NCBI RefSeq assembly: GCF_004138485.1
Contig: NZ_RYEV01000006.1
Span: 310,001-374,000, forward strand
DNA length: 64,000 nucleotides
Origin: Peristeroidobacter soli
Lineage (GTDB): Bacteria > Pseudomonadota > Gammaproteobacteria > Steroidobacterales > Steroidobacteraceae
Direction: 5' to 3'
The translations under genes were made by a program, and so were the position numbers. Below, piece after piece: positions 58,210 to 64,000 of the stretch (position 1 is the first letter of the stretch; the number at the start of each line of letters is the position of its first letter). The notes below the pieces were generated by a model, which saw only the letters and a list, made by a program, of their open reading frames with translations, was not told the DNA's origin and searched no databases.

Positions 58210-60453
58210 ATGACGTCTGGTCTGCTGGCGTCCGCCTCGGCGGTCGCGTTATTGGGGTTGCCGACTCTGACTGCGGCGCAGGCTTCGCCAGAGGGAGCCA
58301 ATCAACTCGAGGAGATCATCGTCACGGCCACCCGCCGCAGCGAACGATTACAGGACGTGCCTCTGAGCATCACCGCGTTTTCGCAGGAAGATCTGACCAG
58401 CAAGGGCATCGTCGGTTATGAAGGGCTGGCCCGCGAGACGCCGGGTGTCGTGCTCAACAAGCCGACCGCCAACTTCAACAATTTCACCGCGCGCGGTATC
58501 GCCACCAACGGCTACGGCGCCAACTTGCAGAACACGGTGGCCATCTATATCGACGAGCTGCCGATCTCGACGATCGGCAACACCACCGTGTTGGATCCCA
58601 ATCTGTTCGACGTCGAGCGCATCGAATTCCTGCGCGGCCCGCAGGGCACGCTGTTTGGTTCGGGTTCGTTGTCGGGCGCGTTGCGTATTCTGACCAAGAG
58701 CCCGGATTTGAATGCGTTCGACGCCGCGGGCATGGTCGATACCGGCGTGACCGATGGCGGCTCGCTGCGGCAACGTTATAACGCGATGCTCAACGTGCCC
58801 TTGGTCGACGACCAGCTTGGCTTGCGTGTCGTCGGTTTCTATCGGGACGAAGAGGGCTACGTCGACAACATCGGCACCGGCGTGAAGGACTCGAACACGC
58901 TGGTCGACTGGGGCGGTCGCGCCATTCTGTTGTGGAAGCCCACCGATGCATTGTCGGTGCGTTTGCTCGCCTCGTACGAAGACAGCAATCCGAAGGACTC
59001 GGCGCTCATCGATCCGACGCTGGGCAAGCGCAAGCGCAACTCGGATCGGCCGGACCTGTTCGTCGGCGAGCTCACCACGTTCAATGCCACCGTCGAATAT
59101 CAGTTCGACGGTGCGCTGCTGACCAGCTCATCCACCTATTCGACGTTCGATCAGAAGTTCTTCGTCGATCTGGCGGGCACGTTCAATGGCGCGATTGCGT
59201 TCGGTCTGGACGCCTACGGCTATCAGGACACGTTCGTCGAGGAGTTGCGCGTCGCTTCCGATCCGGGCGGCAAGTTCGACTGGGTGATCGGCGGCTTCTT
59301 CCTCGACCGTCGCCACGACGTCGATTATTTCTATCGCTCGACGCCCGAGTTCCTGGCGGCGCGTGGCATCACCGGGCTGCCGGATGAGTATTACCAGCGG
59401 CAGTACAACCATACGATCTCTCACGAGATCGCCGGCTTCGGCGAGCTGACCTATCACATCAACGACAAGGTCTGGCTGACGTATGGTATGCGTTACGGCG
59501 GCGTGGACGCGCGCTCGTATGTCGAGGGCGGATATAACAGCGCCTATCTCACCTGGGCGTTGCTCGGGCTTTCGGGGCAGCTGCCGATGGTGCCGATCGC
59601 ACCGGTCGAGGGGGTGAAGGCCGAAGGGCGGCGCCCGTCCTATAAAGTGAGTGCTTCGTTCCAGCCGGTGCCTTCGCTGACGACGTACGCCACCGTTTCG
59701 ACCGGTTTCCGTTCGCCGGTGGTCAATGGGTTCGCGGGCCGGCCGAGCCTGGTCGATCCCACCGACCTGGTCATTCCCAACGGCGCCGACACCGACAAGA
59801 TTCAGAACTACGAGATCGGTGCCAAGAGCAGCTGGCTCGATGGCCGGCTCACCACCAATCTCGCCGCGTACGTGATCGATTGGAGCGACATTCAAGTGCA
59901 GGCCAACCGGGTGTCGGACTCGGTGCAGTTCGCCACCAACATCGGCGAAGCGCGCAGCAAAGGCTTTGAGTTCGAGATCACGGCGCTGCCGATTCGGGAT
60001 TTGCAGGTCGGGTTGAACGGTTCGTTCAACCAGGCGCACGTGACGAAGCTGACGGCGCAAGAGGCGGCGATCTCGGGCGCGGTGCCCGATGCAAGACTGG
60101 CGGCACCGAAGTTCCAGGGTGGCGCGTATGTGAACTACGGCTTCGATGTCACCACCGGAGCGCGCGGCTTTTTCTCGGCGGCTTTCCAGCACGTCGACTC
60201 GTTCCCAAGTTCGTTCCCGCGCGTGCCTGGACAGCCGAATCGAATGCTGGCCACTTATGGTTACACCGATAGCTACAACAACGTGAATCTCACGTTGGGT
60301 GCGATCATGGGCGGGCTGACCGTGACGACGTACGTCGAGAATCTGTTGAACGACGACTCCGTCACCTACATCCATCCCGAAGCGTTCCTCGCGAACCGCT
60401 TCGGCACCATGCGACCGCGCACGGTGGGGCTGCGTATCAATTACGACCTCTAG
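58210..60453 (+). CDS. TonB-dependent receptor
   Basis: A 747-aa outer-membrane receptor. The TonB box and plug opening LEEIIVTATRRSERLQDVPL belong to the large TonB-dependent receptor group that imports plant, lipid or aromatic compounds rather than classic siderophores. PQGTLFGSGSLSGALRIL ends the plug, and the barrel closes with TVGLRINYDL. AGGGGGG precedes ATG 58210. It opens a compact operon with an MFS transporter, a carboxylesterase and an acyl-CoA ligase, and so should supply their substrate. Confidence 0.92.
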   Translation: MTSGLLASASAVALLGLPTLTAAQASPEGANQLEEIIVTATRRSERLQDVPLSITAFSQEDLTSKGIVGYEGLARETPGVVLNKPTANFNNFTARGIATNGYGANLQNTVAIYIDELPISTIGNTTVLDPNLFDVERIEFLRGPQGTLFGSGSLSGALRILTKSPDLNAFDAAGMVDTGVTDGGSLRQRYNAMLNVPLVDDQLGLRVVGFYRDEEGYVDNIGTGVKDSNTLVDWGGRAILLWKPTDALSVRLLASYEDSNPKDSALIDPTLGKRKRNSDRPDLFVGELTTFNATVEYQFDGALLTSSSTYSTFDQKFFVDLAGTFNGAIAFGLDAYGYQDTFVEELRVASDPGGKFDWVIGGFFLDRRHDVDYFYRSTPEFLAARGITGLPDEYYQRQYNHTISHEIAGFGELTYHINDKVWLTYGMRYGGVDARSYVEGGYNSAYLTWALLGLSGQLPMVPIAPVEGVKAEGRRPSYKVSASFQPVPSLTTYATVSTGFRSPVVNGFAGRPSLVDPTDLVIPNGADTDKIQNYEIGAKSSWLDGRLTTNLAAYVIDWSDIQVQANRVSDSVQFATNIGEARSKGFEFEITALPIRDLQVGLNGSFNQAHVTKLTAQEAAISGAVPDARLAAPKFQGGAYVNYGFDVTTGARGFFSAAFQHVDSFPSSFPRVPGQPNRMLATYGYTDSYNNVNLTLGAIMGGLTVTTYVENLLNDDSVTYIHPEAFLANRFGTMRPRTVGLRINYDL

Positions 60454-60463
60454 GAGATACGCG

Positions 60464-61801
60464 TTGTCGACCGCCGCTGCGGCGCGGCCCGACGCACGAG
60501 CCTGGTTCGTGCTCGGCATGCTGTGCTTCGTCTATGTGCTGAACTTCCTGGATCGGCAGTTGTTGTCGATCCTGGCCAAGCCCATCCAGGATGACCTGGG
60601 CGTCACCGACGGCCAGCTCGGGCGCATCAGCGGTCTGTATTTCGCGCTGTTCTATTGCCTGATCTCGATTCCGGTCGGCTGGCTGGCCGACCGGACCAAT
60701 CGTGTGCGCGTGCTGTCACTCGCATGCGCGCTGTGGAGTGCGGCGACAGTGGCTTGCGGATTTTCCTCGACCTATCCGCAACTCGTCGCCGCTCGCATGG
60801 CGGTCGGGGTGGGCGAGGCCGGCGGGGTGCCGCCGTCGTACGCAATCATTTCCGATTACTTCGGTCCGGGCACGCGGGGCACCGCGTTCGGTCTGTTCAA
60901 TCTCGGGCCGCCGTTGGGACAGGCGTTGGGGGTGGCATTCGGCGCGTCGATCGCAGCGGCCTACAGTTGGCGAAGTGCGTTCGTGGTACTTGGAGCGGTG
61001 GGTATCGTTACTGCGTTGGCCGTTTACTCGTTCGTTCGAGAGCCGGCGCGCGGACGGCTCGATGTCAAACCGACCGCCGTGCCCGCGACGGCTGACACTG
61101 AAAAAGCAGGCTTTCGAGAAACCATCGCGATGTTCTTCTCGCGGCCGGTGCTGGTGACCGTGGCGCTGGCCAGCGGCGCCACGCAGTTCGTCACTTATGC
61201 CTCGCTGAACTTCACGACGCTGTTTCTGATGCGAGAGAAGGGCATGACGCTGAATGAAGTCGCGGTCTATTACGCGTTGCTCATCGGTATCGGCATCAGT
61301 GCCGGCATGTATGCATCCGGTCGCCTCATCGACAAGTTCGCGCCACGGGGCAAGCAGGCTTATGCGATGGTGCCGGCGGTCGGGCTGGCGCTGGCGATTC
61401 CATTTTTCATCGGCTTCGTGTGGGCGCCGAGCTGGCCGCTGGCGTTGCTGTTTCTGGTCGGGCCGACCTTTTTCAATTACTTCTATCTGTCGCCGGCCGT
61501 CGCGCTCGTGCAAGAGGAAGTGCGGCCTCAGGAGCGCGTGCTGGCCGGCGCGTTGCTGTTGCTGGTCATGAATCTCATCGGGTTGGGTCTGGGCCCGACG
61601 TATCTGGGCGCGGTCAGCGACCTGTTGCGCGAGAGTCATCCGAACAACTCATTGCAGATTGCGTTCTACACCCTCGTGCCGTTCTATGCGCTGGCCGTGG
61701 TCATGTTTCTCTGCCTGGCCAGGAAGTTGAAGCGCGAATCGGCCTTGACCGGAACGAGCGCGCTCGAGGGAGTGTCGCGGCAGATTGGAGAACTATCGTG
61801 A
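60464..61801 (+). CDS. MFS transporter (spinster-like)
   Basis: A 445-aa inner-membrane transporter with 12 hydrophobic segments. FVLGMLCFVYVLNFLDRQLL and GWLADRTNRVRVL are the family signature, followed by VGVGEAGGVPPSYAIISDYF. The start is a TTG with AGGAG 7 bp before it; no ATG is suitably placed. It probably carries the compound admitted by the receptor encoded just upstream into the cytoplasm. Its stop overlaps the esterase start. Confidence 0.9.
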   Translation: MSTAAAARPDARAWFVLGMLCFVYVLNFLDRQLLSILAKPIQDDLGVTDGQLGRISGLYFALFYCLISIPVGWLADRTNRVRVLSLACALWSAATVACGFSSTYPQLVAARMAVGVGEAGGVPPSYAIISDYFGPGTRGTAFGLFNLGPPLGQALGVAFGASIAAAYSWRSAFVVLGAVGIVTALAVYSFVREPARGRLDVKPTAVPATADTEKAGFRETIAMFFSRPVLVTVALASGATQFVTYASLNFTTLFLMREKGMTLNEVAVYYALLIGIGISAGMYASGRLIDKFAPRGKQAYAMVPAVGLALAIPFFIGFVWAPSWPLALLFLVGPTFFNYFYLSPAVALVQEEVRPQERVLAGALLLLVMNLIGLGLGPTYLGAVSDLLRESHPNNSLQIAFYTLVPFYALAVVMFLCLARKLKRESALTGTSALEGVSRQIGELS

Positions 61802-63438
61802 TGTCATTTCGGTTGCGTGTCCTGGCGTGGAGTGTTGCGACCTTGTTTGCTCTGCCCGCGGCGGCCGATCAAGATCCCGTCGTTCGTACGCCCGCCGGAA
61901 CAGCGCGAGGTAGCGCCGACGGCTCGGTAAACGTGTTCAAGGGGCTGCCGTATGCACTGCCCCCTGTCGGCGAAGCGCGCTGGAAACCGCCTGTCGAGAT
62001 GCCGGCATGGAGTGGCGTGCGAGATGCCACGAAGTTTGGGCCGGCGTGCATGCAGCCCAAGGCCCGAAACGGCAGCATCTATGCCTGGGACCTTGGCGCG
62101 ATCAGCGAAGACTGCCTGTTCCTCAACGTCTGGGCGAAGCGGGGCGCCAGCAAAGCACCGGTGATGGTGTGGATTCATGGCGGCGCGCTGACGACCGGTT
62201 CCGGCAGCGAGCCGCTATACGACGGCAAGAAGCTTGCGGAGCGTGGCGTGGTGGTCGTGTCGATCAACTATCGCCTGGGCGTGTTCGGCTATCTCGCGCA
62301 TCCGCAATTGAGCGCCGAGTCGAGCGCGAACCTGTCTGGAAATTACGGCCTGCTCGACCAGATCGAGGCGCTGCGCTGGGTGAAGAAGAACATCGCTGCG
62401 TTCGGCGGTGATCCGTCGAATGTGACTATTGCAGGCGAGTCCGCCGGCGGGCTCAGCGTGATGTACTTGATGACATCGCCGCCGGCGCGCGGGTTGTTTC
62501 ACAAAGCCATCGCGCAAAGCGCGTACATGATCTCGACGCCGGAGTTGAAGCAGGCGCGCTTCGGTGAGTTTCCAGCCGAGGCGATCGGCGCCCGGATCGT
62601 GGAGGGAACTGGCGCGAAAGATATGGCGGCCTTGCGCGCCATCGAGCCGGAGAAGTTGATGGAGGTTGCTGCGCGGATGGGTTACTTCCCGCTCGGCACG
62701 GTTGACGGTCACGTCCTGCCACGCCAGCTGGTCGATGTGTTCGATCGTGGTGAACAGGCGCCGGTCCCCATCCTCGCGGGCTTCAACAGCGGTGAGATCC
62801 GCTCGCTGCGGTTCCTTGCTCCGCCGGTGCCGAAGAATGGCAAGGCTTACCAACTCACGATCCGCGATCGCTATGCCGATCTGGCCGATGAATTCCTGCG
62901 CCTATATCCGAGCACCAAGCTCGAGGAGACGTTGCTCGCGACGACTCGCGATGCTTTGTATGGCTGGACCGCCGAGCGGCTGGTGAGAAAGCAAACCGAG
63001 TTGGGTCAGTCGGGCTTTCTGTATCTGTTCGATCACGGCTACCCGGCGGCGGAAAAAGCGGGCCTGCATGCATTTCATGCGTCCGAGTTGCCGTATGTGT
63101 TCGGCACGGCGGCCCGAACGCCGCCACTGTGGCCGAAGGTGCCGGAGACGCCGGAAGAGACGAAGTTGTCCGACGCGATGCTCGACTACTGGTCCAGCTT
63201 CATTCGCTCCACCGAGCCGGGCGCGGCCGGACAGCCGGGCTGGCCGGCTTACGGTTCAACTCGCGCCTATCTGACTTTTGCCGGCGAACCCAAAGCGGCG
63301 ACGCATCTCATGCCGGGAATGTATGAATTGAACGAGGCGGTCGTGTGCCGGCGTCGAGCCAGCGGCGCGCAGTCGTGGAATTGGAATGTCGGGATCCTGT
63401 CGCCGCAACTGCCGCCGCCCGTGGAGCAGTGTCGATGA
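61801..63438 (+). CDS. Type-B carboxylesterase, exported
   Basis: A 545-aa carboxylesterase/lipase family enzyme. Signal peptide: LAWSVATLFALPAAADQ. FKGLPYALPPVGEARWKPP, SEDCLFLNVW and the nucleophile S214 in IAGESAGGLSVMYL are diagnostic. HGGALTTGSG is the oxyanion loop, and the late catalytic His lies in HAFHASELPYVFG. It hydrolyses ester bonds in the periplasm. The start may be GTG 61798 (GTGA overlap) or ATG 61801. It is coupled at its 3' end to the ligase by ATGA. Confidence 0.9.
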   Translation: MSFRLRVLAWSVATLFALPAAADQDPVVRTPAGTARGSADGSVNVFKGLPYALPPVGEARWKPPVEMPAWSGVRDATKFGPACMQPKARNGSIYAWDLGAISEDCLFLNVWAKRGASKAPVMVWIHGGALTTGSGSEPLYDGKKLAERGVVVVSINYRLGVFGYLAHPQLSAESSANLSGNYGLLDQIEALRWVKKNIAAFGGDPSNVTIAGESAGGLSVMYLMTSPPARGLFHKAIAQSAYMISTPELKQARFGEFPAEAIGARIVEGTGAKDMAALRAIEPEKLMEVAARMGYFPLGTVDGHVLPRQLVDVFDRGEQAPVPILAGFNSGEIRSLRFLAPPVPKNGKAYQLTIRDRYADLADEFLRLYPSTKLEETLLATTRDALYGWTAERLVRKQTELGQSGFLYLFDHGYPAAEKAGLHAFHASELPYVFGTAARTPPLWPKVPETPEETKLSDAMLDYWSSFIRSTEPGAAGQPGWPAYGSTRAYLTFAGEPKAATHLMPGMYELNEAVVCRRRASGAQSWNWNVGILSPQLPPPVEQCR

Positions 63439-64000
63439 TCGAAGGGTCCATGCAAGAGTTTCCGCTGACTCTGGACAAGTTTCTCGATCACGCCGCCAAG
63501 TGGCACCCGCGAGCGCAAGTGGTTACGGGCCGCGATGATGGCCACACCGATCGCGCGAGCTACGCGGAGTTGCGAGCGCGAAGCCAGCGCGTCTCGGCGA
63601 TGCTCAGAGATTTCGGCATCGGTTTTGGCGATCGCGTGGCGACGCTGGCGTGGAATACGCAGGCGCACGTCGAGAGCTGGTACGGGACCATGGGCATGGG
63701 CGCGGTCTGCCACACGCTCAATCCCCGGCTGACAGCGGCTCAACTGGCGACGATGCTCGCGCAGTCGGCGTGTCGAGTGATGATCGTGAGCGCGGATCTG
63801 GCGCCGCTTGCACAGCAGATCATTGAACGTACGTCGACGGTTGCAAACGTCGTCATCATCGACGGGCCGGTGTCCGCGTGGCGTGGAGAGCGCTATGGGC
63901 CGGCGGTGATGTCGCTGGAAGAGGCCACTAGCGCCTATCGCGAGCCGGTCTCCCGCGGAACTTCCGGAGCCACGCTCGATGGCTCGCGCAGTCTTCCGGT
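63435..64000 (+). CDS. AMP-dependent acyl-CoA synthetase, N-terminal part (runs off the window)
   Basis: The first 188 or so codons of an ANL-superfamily ligase. FPLTLDKFLDHAAKWHPRAQ, SYAELRARSQRVSAML, GDRVATLAWNTQAHVESWYG and GAVCHTLNPRL match medium/long-chain acyl-CoA ligases, which activate a carboxylate with ATP and CoA. The ATP-binding P-loop motif and C-terminal domain would lie beyond the edge. The ATG overlaps the esterase stop codon. It could activate the acid released by that esterase. Confidence 0.88.
   Translation, partial: MIEGSMQEFPLTLDKFLDHAAKWHPRAQVVTGRDDGHTDRASYAELRARSQRVSAMLRDFGIGFGDRVATLAWNTQAHVESWYGTMGMGAVCHTLNPRLTAAQLATMLAQSACRVMIVSADLAPLAQQIIERTSTVANVVIIDGPVSAWRGERYGPAVMSLEEATSAYREPVSRGTSGATLDGSRSLP

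Noticed and set aside
1-64000. CRISPR arrays, tRNA/rRNA genes, transposases and integrases
   Set aside because: None was recognised on reading both strands; the relics and duplicated leaders are not flanked by visible insertion-sequence ends.

Overview
The window is GC-rich, densely coded chromosomal DNA from a Gram-negative, most likely a gammaproteobacterium of the Steroidobacter/Xanthomonadales type. The evidence is three TonB-dependent receptors, a FecI/FecR pair, many secreted hydrolases and amidohydrolases, a flavin monooxygenase and LytTR signalling. The lineage is an inference from gene content; there is no rRNA or tRNA to confirm it.

Region 1 (1-4.9 kb) holds a Baeyer-Villiger-type monooxygenase, an AraC regulator, a frameshifted AraC remnant and an ExuT-like MFS transporter. 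Region 2 (4.9-13.4 kb) is patchy accessory DNA. It has an orphan membrane-protein pair, an XRE/AbiEii-type toxin-antitoxin module with a near-consensus leaderless promoter, DUF488, gluconolactonase-like and EthD genes, a relic in which kdpA is fused to kdpC, a cytochrome c-FTR1 iron permease and an amidohydrolase. Region 3 (13.6-22.7 kb) has an outer-membrane barrel protein, a large STAND NTPase divergent from a small Bell-like protein (a candidate cell-death or defence pair), a membrane-anchored oxidoreductase, a LytS/LytTR two-component system and an SDR whose ribosome binding site lies in a hairpin.

Region 4 (23-37.7 kb) looks like a peptide or amide scavenging island: an esterase, a CocE hydrolase, an APC permease, an M19 dipeptidase homologue, a wHTH-TPR regulator, a TonB receptor, an M16 protease, a Gfo/Idh oxidoreductase, an OsmC protein and a PhyH dioxygenase. 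Region 5 (37.8-41.4 kb) is one P-loop NTPase gene with about 17 TPR-like repeats of an unusual 38-residue period.

Region 6 (41.4-56.5 kb) is a FecI-FecR-TonB receptor unit. Two promoter-like sites matching at 20 of 25 positions lie before an upstream hydrolase gene and before the receptor gene, which suggests one sigma-factor regulon. It continues into a degenerate/active amidohydrolase pair, a second CocE hydrolase, a penicillin-acylase-family Ntn hydrolase and an isolated thrC. Region 7 (56.5-64 kb) has an amidohydrolase and then a tightly coupled receptor, MFS transporter, carboxylesterase and acyl-CoA ligase operon that runs off the right edge.

Taken together, most of the window encodes import through the outer membrane, periplasmic hydrolysis, inner-membrane transport and activation of amide- or ester-containing organic compounds, interrupted by conflict-type modules and gene relics.
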